From JAGQSZ01 sp049647585 (GTDB lineage Bacteria > Actinomycetota > Acidimicrobiia > Acidimicrobiales > Microtrichaceae), in assembly GCA_049647585.1 (NCBI GenBank), contig JBARXY010000045.1:1-42109 (forward strand): a DNA stretch of 42,109 nt, in the 5' to 3' direction. This document shows positions 1-7,103 of the stretch, piece after piece (position 1 is the stretch's first letter; each line of letters starts with the position of its first letter). The notes under the pieces were generated by a model, which was not told where the DNA came from, made no database searches, and worked only from the letters and a program-made list of their open reading frames with translations. The position numbers were made by a program, and so were the translations under genes.

Positions 1-17
1 CAACGCGAGCATGATGG

Positions 18-98
18 GGTGACCTCCACTGGTCGTTGTTTGTTTGGTCGCACCCGATATCAAAATCGGGCAAACCCAACGACCGGTGGATGGTCACC
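18..98. repeat. Nested imperfect inverted repeat (long hairpin)
   Basis: Bases 18-38 and 77-98 are near-perfect reverse complements, with one 1-base gap and one mismatch. Inside them 42-46 (GTTTG) pairs with 71-75 (CAAAC), and 53-58 (CCCGAT) pairs with 65-70 (ATCGGG) around a 6-base loop. The whole folds as one long stem of about 80 bases. No gene is convincing in bases 1-239. The element could be a structured RNA end, a cruciform or a mobile-element terminus; its role is unknown. Confidence 0.6.
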
Positions 99-239
99 AC
101 ACCCCACCTATTGGCGCGCGCTCTTAGGTGCGCACACGGATCTGACGCTCACCGACCTGGGCCAGCTACCGCAACGCCTGCTGTGACGATCCGCCTGACG
201 ATGCCGCTGAAGCCGTCGCTGATCTCAGCGTGCCACTCC

Positions 240-268
240 TTGAAAAGTATCATCTAGAGCGATACAAT
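240..268 (+). promoter_or_regulatory. Sigma-70-type promoter of the AbiEi-like gene
   Basis: A -35 box TTGAAA (240-245), a 17-base spacer and a -10 box TACAAT (263-268) match the vegetative consensus closely. Six bases later comes the ATG at 275, so transcription probably starts at or next to the start codon and the mRNA would be leaderless. An inverted repeat GTATC (247-251) / GATAC (261-265) lies between and over the boxes and is a natural place for autoregulation. Confidence 0.65.
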
Positions 269-274
269 TTCAGG

Positions 275-1351
275 ATGAAGTCATCTAAGGCGCTCCGTGT
301 GCTCGCTGAGCTGTCAGCATCCCAATGGGGGATGGTGACGACAGCTCAGGCCGCCACACACGGGGTCGAGCGGCTAGACCTCTCTCGTCTGGCCAAGGCC
401 GGACATCTGGAACGGCTGGCCCACGGGGTGTACCGCGATGCTGGCGCCCCCGCTGACGAGTTCGAGGAACTGCGCGCCGCGTGGCTGGCTGCTGATCCCT
501 CGCGCACCTCCGAAGCACGCCTTCGCGATCTCGTCAGCGGGATCGTGGTGATGGGCGAGTCGGCGGCGTCGCTACACGGCGTCGGCGACCTACCTGCCGA
601 TCGGCACGAGCTCAGCTCGCCTGTGCGCCGTCAGACCCAGCGCTCCGAGATCAGCTACCGCCAGCGGCAGCTCCATCCCGACGACGTGACGATCGCCCGG
701 GGCCTGCCGGTGACCACGATCGAGCGGACCATCGCCGACCTGACCGAAGCCCGAACTGATCTCAGCCTCGTCGCCGACGTACTTCGCGACGCTGCCCGTG
801 TTCGCGACCTCGACACCGACCGCCTGGCAGATCTGCTGGGTCCGCTTGCCACCCGCAACGGCCACCACAAGAACGATGGAGCCGCTCTACTCAACCACCT
901 AGCCACCCTCGCCGGACTCGACGTGGCGTCGCTCGCGGCAGCGATCGGGACGTCGAAGAGGCTGAGCTCGCTCATCGCTGCCAACAGCCTGGCGCGCTTC
1001 AACACCTCCGACCTGTCGAACACGCTCACCGGGCCGGCCACTCAACAAGCTCTCGCCGCGATGAATCAATCGATCGCTCGGTCACTGGAAGAGTCAATGG
1101 CTCCCGCTCTGGAGGCGATCTCGGCCTCGATCGCCGCGTCGCCAGCCATGGTTGAGCTTCAGGAGAAGCTGGCACAGATCTCGAAGCAGGTCGCCCAGAA
1201 TCTTCCGACACAGGACCTCCTGGCCTCCTTCGGCAAGGATTGGGCGGCGGCGCTAATCGCAACGACGGACACCTCCCGAACCGACGCGCTGCGAACGCTG
1301 CGGTCGTCGAGTGCGGTAGAGATCGCAGAACTGGCGGGCATCGGTGGCTGA
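275..1351 (+). CDS. AbiEi-family antitoxin-like transcriptional regulator (orphan)
   Basis: The protein has 358 residues. Its first ~55 residues match the AbiEi_4 winged-helix antitoxin domain (a ...VTTAQAATHGV...LAKAGHLERLAHGVYR pattern). A middle region with TTIERTIADL is typical of the AbiEi family. The last ~150 residues are Ala/Ser/Leu-rich, probably helical, and longer than in many family members. AbiEi proteins normally repress their own operon and neutralise an AbiEii nucleotidyltransferase toxin. No AbiEii gene follows within the next 400 bases, so this copy looks orphaned, unless the unrelated MNT gene 430 bases downstream is a functional partner, which I doubt. The ATG at 275 is preferred over an upstream in-frame start at 230 because it sits just after a good promoter. 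Confidence 0.75.
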   Translation: MKSSKALRVLAELSASQWGMVTTAQAATHGVERLDLSRLAKAGHLERLAHGVYRDAGAPADEFEELRAAWLAADPSRTSEARLRDLVSGIVVMGESAASLHGVGDLPADRHELSSPVRRQTQRSEISYRQRQLHPDDVTIARGLPVTTIERTIADLTEARTDLSLVADVLRDAARVRDLDTDRLADLLGPLATRNGHHKNDGAALLNHLATLAGLDVASLAAAIGTSKRLSSLIAANSLARFNTSDLSNTLTGPATQQALAAMNQSIARSLEESMAPALEAISASIAASPAMVELQEKLAQISKQVAQNLPTQDLLASFGKDWAAALIATTDTSRTDALRTLRSSSAVEIAELAGIGG

Positions 1352-1782
1352 GCCTGAGCCGTAACCGCGCCACATTCGCTCCCCCTGATCTCCACGTCCA
1401 ATCGTGACAGTCTCGGACCCTGCGGTAACCGCCGCGGCGTCATCGGCGATTGCAACGCTCCACCCGTTACCGGTCCAGTCCCTCTCTGCAGCAGCCACGG
1501 CTCAATGCTCCCCTGCGCTGGCCACAATCTCGTCGGGCTCGGTGGCAATACTCCGGAAGGACGCGTGTTTTTCCAATACGACCGGCAATGCCTTCACCCC
1601 TTCCAGAATCCCCCAGAGTATTGCCGCTCGTGAGAGATGTCCTGCGGAAACCCGTAGTGATCAAGGCGAACGCGCCGCTCTTCTGCAAGGAAGCATCGCG
1701 GACCATGGTTCACCGAAGCGACCGTGTGGTCTGCGGTCGCTGTCCTCACAACAACCTCCGTGACTGTCGTAGACTTGGCCTC
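1352..1782. other. Intergenic gap, possibly decayed coding sequence
   Basis: No intact gene is convincing here. On the minus strand one frame reads protein-like on both sides of a TGA stop: a stretch with DWTGNGWSVAIADD at about 1400-1490, and PVVLEKHASFRSIATEPDE at about 1510-1590. This could be the remnant of a lost gene, but codon usage is not strongly biased and I recognise no family. Confidence 0.3.
1770..1775 (+). promoter_or_regulatory. Candidate -10 box of the mntA-hepT pair
   Basis: TAGACT fits the actinobacterial TANNNT -10 pattern and ends 7 bases before the ATG at 1783. That suggests a leaderless transcript. No good -35 box is visible, and there is no Shine-Dalgarno sequence before the ATG. 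Confidence 0.35.
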
Positions 1783-2082
1783 ATGTTCACCCACGACTCG
1801 TCTGTGGACCTGCAGCGCCTTGCGCAAGTCTGCATCGAGTACGGCGTGGTACGCCTTGAGGTCTTTGGATCCGTGAGCCGTGGTAGCGCCAGACCCGACA
1901 GCGACATAGACATCGTCTATGACTTGGCACCGGACACCCGCCTCGGCTGGGAAATCGAAGACCTGGCCGATGAGCTTGCGGCAGTATTTGGTCGCCCTGT
2001 CGACCTTGTCTCGCGCAAGGGCCTTCACGAGCAACTTCGCGAGTCGGTCCTAAAGGAAGCTCGCGTGCTCTATGCGGCGTGA
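1783..2082 (+). CDS. mntA: MntA-like minimal nucleotidyltransferase antitoxin
   Basis: This is a 99-residue minimal nucleotidyltransferase (MNT). The nucleotidyltransferase signature is clear: Gly29-Ser30 in FGSVSRG, then Asp41 and Asp43 in DSDIDIV, which would bind Mg-ATP. In type VII HEPN/MNT systems the MNT protein inactivates the HEPN toxin by attaching AMP to its active-site tyrosine. The next gene is such a HEPN protein and overlaps this one by 11 bases. An upstream in-frame start exists at 1450, but it adds about 110 residues with no domain; the ATG at 1783 gives the normal family length. Confidence 0.88.
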   Translation: MFTHDSSVDLQRLAQVCIEYGVVRLEVFGSVSRGSARPDSDIDIVYDLAPDTRLGWEIEDLADELAAVFGRPVDLVSRKGLHEQLRESVLKEARVLYAA

Positions 2083-2419
2083 ACTTCTGCTGATTGGCGA
2101 GATGATCGACGCAGCTGAACAGGCACAACTGCTAGTCCGGGGCATCAACGTTGAAGCTCTCGAACAGGACCGTCAACGCCGCGACGCGCTGCTGTGGAAC
2201 TTCTCGGTCATGGGTGAAGCAGCGAGCCAGCTCAGCGAGGAAGTCAAAGTTGGCTTCCCCGAGATCCCTTGGACGCAGCCGTCGAAGCTACGAAACCGGG
2301 TGATACACGGTTACTGGTCAATAGATATCGAAATCCTCCATACGACTGCCAAGGCCCAGCTACCCGCCTTCGTAGACCAGCTCCGCCAGGTGCTCGCGCA
2401 CTTGGAAAACGAGGGGTGA
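2072..2419 (+). CDS. hepT: HepT-like HEPN ribonuclease toxin (DUF86 family)
   Basis: This is a 115-residue all-helical HEPN protein of the DUF86 family. The catalytic RX4HXY motif is intact: Arg74, His79 and Tyr81 in RNRVIHGY. In characterised homologues this motif forms an RNase site, and the tyrosine is the residue AMPylated by MntA. The gene starts inside the end of the MNT gene (11-base overlap), so the two are translated together. Both catalytic signatures are present, so the pair looks functional. Confidence 0.88.
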   Translation: MRRELLLIGEMIDAAEQAQLLVRGINVEALEQDRQRRDALLWNFSVMGEAASQLSEEVKVGFPEIPWTQPSKLRNRVIHGYWSIDIEILHTTAKAQLPAFVDQLRQVLAHLENEG

Positions 2420-2524
2420 CCGCGGGCGACATCCGGAAGGTCGGGATGTAAGGACGGCCAAGTGACCAACCGCTGCACGCAGAAGCGCGATCTCTACGAG
2501 ATGGTCACTGGGCCAACAGTCCCC

Positions 2525-2875
2525 TCAACCGACCAGCTGCCGTCGCGACCATGCGGCAACATATGTGCTGGAGATCGCACATATGTTGCCGCATGTCAGA
2601 TCGGTGGTCACCTCGGATCGGCCATCAGAGAAGGTGGGCGCGGTCATCACCAACACAGCTGCCCTGTGGGAGTCTCCGGTGGGTTTATCCCAGTCAACTG
2701 CCGAGTCGCTGTCCGCTACCCAGGCAATCTCGATCTGGTCCAGAGACGCCTCGATTTCACTTCTCACCTCCTGAGGGACCTGAGACCCGAACTTTCGATC
2801 AACATCAAACGCAGCCGGGGGCTCCCAGAAGCGGTCCGCAATGAATAGCTTGTCGAACGGATCTGTTTCGCCCAT
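2525..2875 (-). CDS. Hypothetical protein, uncertain, possibly truncated
   Basis: The frame encodes 116 residues beginning MGETDPFDKLFIADRFWEPP. The composition is globular (EVRSEIEASLDQIEIAWVADSD). The same frame stays open and protein-like upstream of the ATG (LADEVGAKVAAAVTYRVNVD), right up to the TGTACA operator of the neighbouring TA module, with no good start codon there. This hints that the 5' end was lost when the TA module arrived. The last ~25 residues are encoded by the 2550-2595 palindrome and beyond. No family recognised. Confidence 0.3.
   Translation of the reverse strand: MGETDPFDKLFIADRFWEPPAAFDVDRKFGSQVPQEVRSEIEASLDQIEIAWVADSDSAVDWDKPTGDSHRAAVLVMTAPTFSDGRSEVTTDLTCGNICAISSTYVAAWSRRQLVG
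2550..2595. repeat. 19-bp perfect inverted repeat, 8-base loop
   Basis: Bases 2550-2568 and 2577-2595 are exact reverse complements around the loop 2569-2576. The core is GCGGCAACATATGTGC. There is no T-tract on either side, so it is not a standard intrinsic terminator. It lies between the HEPN toxin and the Phd/PIN module, and it could be a bidirectional terminator, a REP-like repeat or the scar of a small mobile element. Confidence 0.8.
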
Positions 2876-2957
2876 CGTGTTATCCACGTTGACCCGATAG
2901 GTGACAGCCGCAGCAACCTTGGCCCCGACCTCGTCAGCCAGGCGCGCTGGGCGTAAG

Positions 2958-2986
2958 TTGTACAGACTTGTACAAGGATGTACACT
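2958..2986 (+). promoter_or_regulatory. Promoter and triple TGTACA operator of the Phd/PIN module
   Basis: TGTACA palindromes sit at 2959-2964, 2969-2974 and 2979-2984, exactly 10 bp apart and so on the same DNA face. TGTACA is the known core of the YefM (Phd-family) operator, and the next gene encodes a Phd/YefM-family protein. The boxes overlap a plausible -35 (TTGTAC, 2958-2963), a 17-base spacer and a -10 (TACACT, 2981-2986). The ATG at 2993 follows after six bases, so the transcript may be leaderless. Confidence 0.7.
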
Positions 2987-2992
2987 ACCCCA

Positions 2993-3283
2993 ATGTCGAC
3001 CGTGTCTATCAGTGAGGCAAGAGCCGCATTGCCGGAGATTCTCAACCGTGTATTGGCCGGCGAGGAGGTGACCATCACTCGCCACGGGCGGGAGGTAGCC
3101 GTCATTGTCCGTCCAGATGCGATCCGGGTTCGCCGTGCAGACCGAGCGCTCGCCGAGGCCGAACGGGTTCGAGAACTTCTCGATCGCGGTCGAAACACCC
3201 GCCTATCTGAAGTGCCAGTGCTGACCACCGAGCGGGCGGACGAGCTCGTTGCCGAAGTAGCAGCCAGCCGATCAGCGCGCTAA
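2993..3283 (+). CDS. Phd/YefM-family antitoxin
   Basis: The protein has 96 residues. The start STVSISEARAALPEILNRVLAGEEVTITRHGREVAVIV is a textbook Phd/YefM DNA-binding fold. The C-terminal half is charged and helical, as in antitoxins that wrap a toxin. The gene is followed after 9 bases by a PIN-domain toxin, so the pair is a VapBC-like type II module. An ATG at 2978 is in frame, but it lies inside the third operator box; ATG 2993 sits at the right distance from the -10. Autorepression through the three TGTACA boxes is expected. Confidence 0.85.
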   Translation: MSTVSISEARAALPEILNRVLAGEEVTITRHGREVAVIVRPDAIRVRRADRALAEAERVRELLDRGRNTRLSEVPVLTTERADELVAEVAASRSAR

Positions 3284-3292
3284 CCGATCGAC

Positions 3293-3715
3293 GTGGACGC
3301 CTTCGATGCCGATGTCCTGATCTATGCGGCCGCTCCCGATAACGCGCTTGGACGACGCGTCCGCGCGCTCTTTCCCGTCGAGGCGACAGCTACCACCGGC
3401 GCAGCTGCCGGGCTCGGATCTGTGCTCTTAATCCCGGAGCTACTTTCCAAACCGATGCGTTATGGTGCCGACTCTGAGATCGAGGCGATTGCAGCACTAC
3501 TTGGGCGCCTCGATCTCCGACCTGTCGATGAAGCCCTCGCCGAACTCGCCGCAGCGCTCGGGTCGACGTACAAGCTGCGGGCCGCTGACTCCGTGCACCT
3601 TGCCACAGCCGTTGCAGCTGGAGCCGACCGGTTCATTACGAACAACTCGTCGGACTTCTCGAAGTCGATCGCCGAGGTCGACGTCACCTACCCCGGCGAA
3701 CTCCCAGGACCGTGA
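3293..3715 (+). CDS. PIN-domain toxin (VapC-like ribonuclease)
   Basis: The protein has 140 residues with a GTG start nine bases after the antitoxin. PIN landmarks are present: Asp near residue 6 in FDADVLIYA, Glu in IPELLSKP, Asp in AADSVHLATAVAAGADRFITNNSSDF, and a final Asn/Asp cluster. These acidic residues coordinate Mg in VapC RNases. The target RNA cannot be told from sequence. It is convergent with the next gene, with 21 bases between the stops. Confidence 0.85.
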   Translation: MDAFDADVLIYAAAPDNALGRRVRALFPVEATATTGAAAGLGSVLLIPELLSKPMRYGADSEIEAIAALLGRLDLRPVDEALAELAAALGSTYKLRAADSVHLATAVAAGADRFITNNSSDFSKSIAEVDVTYPGELPGP

Positions 3716-3736
3716 CCGAGGAACGGATCACCCGAC

Positions 3737-4294
3737 TCAGTTGTCCGGCGGATCCCAGTACCAATGGCCGTCGATTTTCACGAAGTGAAATGGCGACATC
3801 GAACCTGTCCTTTCCTTGACACTCAAACACTCTGTTTCGCCGTACCCGATGACACCGTCGCTCTCCGAAGAGCTACTTCCTGTGCCGGCCTCGCCAGCAA
3901 CGGTCGTAGGGCCAAAACTCTTCGAGAGCTTCTGTTCGCAGACCTCACCCGAGTAGACGACTTCGACCGAATTGGCATTTTCGCGAACGACTTTGAAACC
4001 GAAGTCGGTCACGTGTACCCCACGGGGCTTCTCGGCCAGCGCGGCCGCATCGACGAGTGCCTGATCTCTGCCACTCGGCTCTACGAGATCGACAATCGTG
4101 GACATGTCGCCGCGCAGCATTGCGTTGCCCCAATACTCAATGAAGGCGTCGCGGTCCACCGGCACAGCGTCAGCAGCTCGGTTCGCTTCAGATCCGTCAC
4201 CACAAGACATGACCAACAACACAGTCGCGAAGCCAAGCATCATGACCCGTGGACACATCGTCTTGTGCTGCAGCCTCGCTTCGTAGGTTGCCAT
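3737..4294 (-). CDS. Putative lipoprotein
   Basis: The protein has 185 residues. A hydrophobic stretch (MMLGFATVLLVMSC) ends in a lipobox with Cys at about residue 31, predicting a lipid-anchored extracytoplasmic protein. The mature part has a serine-rich stretch near residues 140-147 and ends HFVKIDGHWYWDPPDN, a pattern seen in small NTF2-like or DUF4878-type secreted domains; this assignment is tentative. ATG 4294 is chosen because GAGGAAGGGG lies just upstream; an in-frame ATG at 4315 lacks a site. A start at Met13 would also fit the signal peptide. Confidence 0.6.
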   Translation of the reverse strand: MATYEARLQHKTMCPRVMMLGFATVLLVMSCGDGSEANRAADAVPVDRDAFIEYWGNAMLRGDMSTIVDLVEPSGRDQALVDAAALAEKPRGVHVTDFGFKVVRENANSVEVVYSGEVCEQKLSKSFGPTTVAGEAGTGSSSSESDGVIGYGETECLSVKERTGSMSPFHFVKIDGHWYWDPPDN

Positions 4295-4585
4295 AGGTAC
4301 CCCTTCCTCACACAAGAATCTATGTCTCTAGAGTTCTTGCACGCGGGATCGCACAGGCGCGGTGCTGTTGCAGTTTCTTCCCTTGCTCGCACTGATGTCT
4401 GGCCTTGTCAACCTCCGGGCCCGGAGTCGCAAGGCCAAGGAAGATCAGGCCATTCCACGCTGTCATCACGACAGCACTCTCATTTGGTGCCGGAGAGCCG
4501 AGACTCCAAGGACCCTCTGGTCACTCAGGGACGGTGATACCTCAGGGCCAGAGTCACCCAGAGTTCAGGGATGGATCCGACGAAC
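4295..4585. other. Intergenic spacer between two lipoprotein genes
   Basis: Nothing convincing is encoded here. The stretch contains several loosely repeated CAGGG and CAGAGT motifs at about 4530-4575 but no clear hairpin or promoter. The open frames that cross it on the plus strand are antisense to the flanking genes and lack protein-like composition. Confidence 0.4.
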
Positions 4586-5089
4586 TCACCTTTGTTCGCA
4601 GAGGTTGCCGCGATCGGTATCGAGGCGCACTTCCCGCACGAATTTGAACGGACTCGTCAGGGCCAGAGGATGCGTCGGCCAGGGCCCGTCAGGCAGGGTC
4701 ATCCAGCCGGCAGACGAGCCGAACCCGTTATTGGAACCGGAGTACACCATGAACGTCTGCATGGACGCGGGAGCATCCGAGAACCCGCCGAGGTTGAAGG
4801 TCATCTCATCTGAATCACACTCCTCCTTACGGAGCTCGAACAGGATGTTCTCATCCGACGGTCCGACATACTTGGAAATCTCCTCAGGATCAGTCATTCC
4901 GCCCGTCGGTCCTCTTGCGATCACCATGTGTTGGGGAGGTTCTGATCCGCAAAGCGCGATGACCAGTTCCTGCACTCCGTCTCGCTCAGTCACCGCGAAG
5001 CCAAGGTCGCCCATATCGGTCGCACAACCGACCAGGAGCGGGCCGAGCGACGCCGTTGCAACCAAGATCGCCACCGATCTGAGCTTCAA
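4586..5089 (-). CDS. Putative lipoprotein
   Basis: The protein has 167 residues. The N-terminus is a clean lipoprotein signal: MKLRSV, a hydrophobic core, then the lipobox LLVGC with Cys22. The mature part is acidic with two further cysteines (ALCGS and KEECDSDE) that could form a disulfide, plus a C-terminal NLCEQR. No family is recognised. It lies 291 bases upstream of another small lipoprotein on the same strand; both are lineage-type accessory genes. Confidence 0.62.
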   Translation of the reverse strand: MKLRSVAILVATASLGPLLVGCATDMGDLGFAVTERDGVQELVIALCGSEPPQHMVIARGPTGGMTDPEEISKYVGPSDENILFELRKEECDSDEMTFNLGGFSDAPASMQTFMVYSGSNNGFGSSAGWMTLPDGPWPTHPLALTSPFKFVREVRLDTDRGNLCEQR

Positions 5090-5225
5090 CGCAATCCTCC
5101 CCTGCTAACAAGAGCGGTGCCAGCCCACCAATTCCGTGCCCCGAGGGTACAGGGCGGTCTCGTAGGTTGAGCCGAGCGCTTCAGACTGTCCTAACTGCTG
5201 GAGCGAGCTAGCACGGGGAGTCGAT

Positions 5226-5687
5226 TTAGGGCGATTCAACGTGCAGCGAGCACGGCTCGAGTAAGACCATCCAGCACCTCTCGAAGTCCTCGGGAAACGC
5301 AAGTGGTTTCGCACATACCGTGCAGGTCGAAACCGGATATTGGAATGTGACGCGGCTACTTCGGCGCTCGCCGGCAACCTTGTGCTCGACGGTTCGCTCT
5401 CGAGTTTCGATTCGAGTGACTGAGGGCAGTGTGCCTTGAGGGCATCGACACACATCTCGTCCAGATCCCGTGAGAGGCACGAGCTGCCGGTCATCCAGCA
5501 GCCACTCCTGACACCTCAGCCCGTATTCCGAATCGAGCGGGCTCCGCGCACCGCACTTTGGACATATGAGCTCGAAATGCGGTTTCACAGACAGAACGAG
5601 CTCATTCACCACGCCGCGGCGCTCCGGTTCCTCCAGCGTGGCGAGCTGTGAACCGCATCCCCGACATCGGCCGCGTCGTTTGAACAT
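5226..5687 (-). CDS. Hypothetical zinc-ribbon protein
   Basis: The frame encodes 153 residues from the ATG at 5687. CxxC pairs occur in CRGCGSQ, near residue 50 in CPKCGARSPLD, and in CTVCAKPLAFP, with extra cysteines in VCRCPQG. This spacing suggests one or two structural zinc-binding knuckles. The frame stays open to 5798 with an alternative start, 23 bases after the stop of the upstream acyl-CoA dehydrogenase gene. No Shine-Dalgarno is clear for either start. Function unknown. Confidence 0.5.
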   Translation of the reverse strand: MFKRRGRCRGCGSQLATLEEPERRGVVNELVLSVKPHFELICPKCGARSPLDSEYGLRCQEWLLDDRQLVPLTGSGRDVCRCPQGTLPSVTRIETRERTVEHKVAGERRSSRVTFQYPVSTCTVCAKPLAFPEDFERCWMVLLEPCSLHVESP

Positions 5688-5821
5688 CAGAGCCAGTCTG
5701 CCAACCAAGAGCGGGAATTCCTCGTCCGTCCAACGATCAGCGGGAGCGAACGTGGCAGAACTCGTCAACCCGCGACACGAGCGCGATGCGCTGTTCAAGT
5801 TCCCGGTTCGGACAAGGACCT

Positions 5822-6952
5822 TCAGTCGTCGAGGATCGCTGCAGCCACCAGTTCCTCACATCGACGGGTGTCGTTCCACGAAATCTGCAGCTGCTTGGCA
5901 CGACGGAAGTACAGCTGGATCTCGTATTCCAGTGTGAAGCCGACGCCGCCGAAGATCTGTTGGGCCATCGCTGTTGTGTCTCGATATGACTGGCACGCGA
6001 ACGACTTGGCCATCGGAGCCAGGCGAGCCAGCGACTCGCCCTTCGAGTGGGCCCAGGCCGCCTCGTAGGAGATGATCTTCGCCCCATCGAGTGCGGTCTT
6101 TGAGTCCGCCATGTAGTGCGACAGCGCCTGGAAAGCACCGAGTGGCTTGTCGAACTGCTCCCGGTCCTTCGAGTACTGAACGGTGATGTCGAGCGCATAT
6201 TCGGCCCCACCGTTGGCGAGCGCGGATGCCAGGATCATGGCTTCGTCCATGACGGACTCCCATGTCACCCAGCCCGAACCGGCGTCGCCGAGTCGGTCAG
6301 CAGCCGTCACACGGACGCCGTCGAAGTCGACCCGGTACTGCGTGTCGGAGCTGATCGACATCCGCTGGCTCAGGTTCACACCGTCGGCCTTCGGGTCGAC
6401 GAGGAACAGGTCGATGTCGCGTTCTCCATCACCGGTGCGGGCGAGCACGACGAGGCGCTCGGCTGACGAACCGAAGTAGACGTGCTGCTTCACGCCGCTG
6501 ATGACAAACCCGTCGTCGTCGGCATGGGCACGCACCTGCACGCCCCGCGGACCGAAACCGTTATCGGGCTCCAGCCACGCTGGAGTGAAGATCGACTCAC
6601 CTTTTGCGATGCGGGGAAGCCACTCGTTCTTCTGCTCCTCGGAGCCGGCACGGACGATTGCGCCCGCCGACAGAACACAGCTGACAAGGTGGGGGGTCGG
6701 GGCCAGAGCACGACCCAATTCCTCATAGAGGATGACGCCTTCGAGCATCGACATCTCGGACCCGCCGTACTGTGCTGGCAGCAGCAGGCCCAGCAGGTCG
6801 AGCTCGCCCAGCTGGGTCCACAGCTCGGTCGAGTAACCCGTCGGGTCGTCCTCGGCCGCGCGCACGGCCTCGTTGGAGGCGTACTGGCTCAGCAGCCCGC
6901 GCACCATGTCGCGAAGCATGTCCTGTTCTTCGGTGAAATCGAGGTTCAGCAT
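5822..6952 (-). CDS. Acyl-CoA dehydrogenase, FadE28-like subunit with catalytic Glu
   Basis: The protein has 376 residues with the acyl-CoA dehydrogenase fold. The N-terminal helical domain begins MLNLDFTEEQDMLRDMV, followed by a beta domain and a C-terminal helical domain. The C-terminal catalytic-base region reads FGGVGFTLEYEIQLYFRRAK and keeps the Glu of the usual GFxxEY motif. The usual second FAD-binding motif (GTSEIQ) is absent and replaced by a FadE28-like tail. The partner gene at 9416-10636 shows the opposite pattern, so an alpha2beta2 enzyme is likely. It is last in the operon, after a 151-base spacer holding a 15-bp triplicate. Start ATG 6952 gives the normal family N-terminus; the frame is open to 7207 but reads the repeats there. 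Confidence 0.88.
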   Translation of the reverse strand: MLNLDFTEEQDMLRDMVRGLLSQYASNEAVRAAEDDPTGYSTELWTQLGELDLLGLLLPAQYGGSEMSMLEGVILYEELGRALAPTPHLVSCVLSAGAIVRAGSEEQKNEWLPRIAKGESIFTPAWLEPDNGFGPRGVQVRAHADDDGFVISGVKQHVYFGSSAERLVVLARTGDGERDIDLFLVDPKADGVNLSQRMSISSDTQYRVDFDGVRVTAADRLGDAGSGWVTWESVMDEAMILASALANGGAEYALDITVQYSKDREQFDKPLGAFQALSHYMADSKTALDGAKIISYEAAWAHSKGESLARLAPMAKSFACQSYRDTTAMAQQIFGGVGFTLEYEIQLYFRRAKQLQISWNDTRRCEELVAAAILDD

Positions 6953-7031
6953 TGTTGGCTCAGTTCTTGTCTGTTTCGCAGGATTGAGATTCGCAGGATT
7001 GGGGATTGGAAATCCGAGTCCGTCGACTCGG

Positions 7032-7076
7032 CAGCGCGGGACTCGACAGCGCGGGACTCGACAGCGCGGGACTCGA
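7032..7076. repeat. Three perfect tandem copies of a 15-bp unit
   Basis: The unit CAGCGCGGGACTCGA occurs at 7032-7046, 7047-7061 and 7062-7076 without a mismatch. It lies in the spacer between the MaoC-like gene (7104-7604) and the FadE28-like gene. The unit is a multiple of three, so the minus-strand frame of the next gene stays open across it (reading RVPRC repeatedly), but this is upstream of the likely start. Confidence 0.9.
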
Positions 7077-7103
7077 CTCGCACGTTCGGGAGGGACGGGA
7101 CCG

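Noticed and set aside
18..98. The left-edge hairpin as an integron attC site
   Set aside because: The conserved outer RYYYAAC/GTTRRRY pair is absent, and there is no integrase or cassette array here.
36..257. A 73-residue open frame on the plus strand
   Set aside because: It lies over the hairpin region, has no good ribosome site, and reads as random residues.
1450..1782. In-frame upstream extension of mntA
   Set aside because: It adds about 110 residues with no domain; the ATG at 1783 gives the usual minimal nucleotidyltransferase size and a -10 box sits 7 bases before it.
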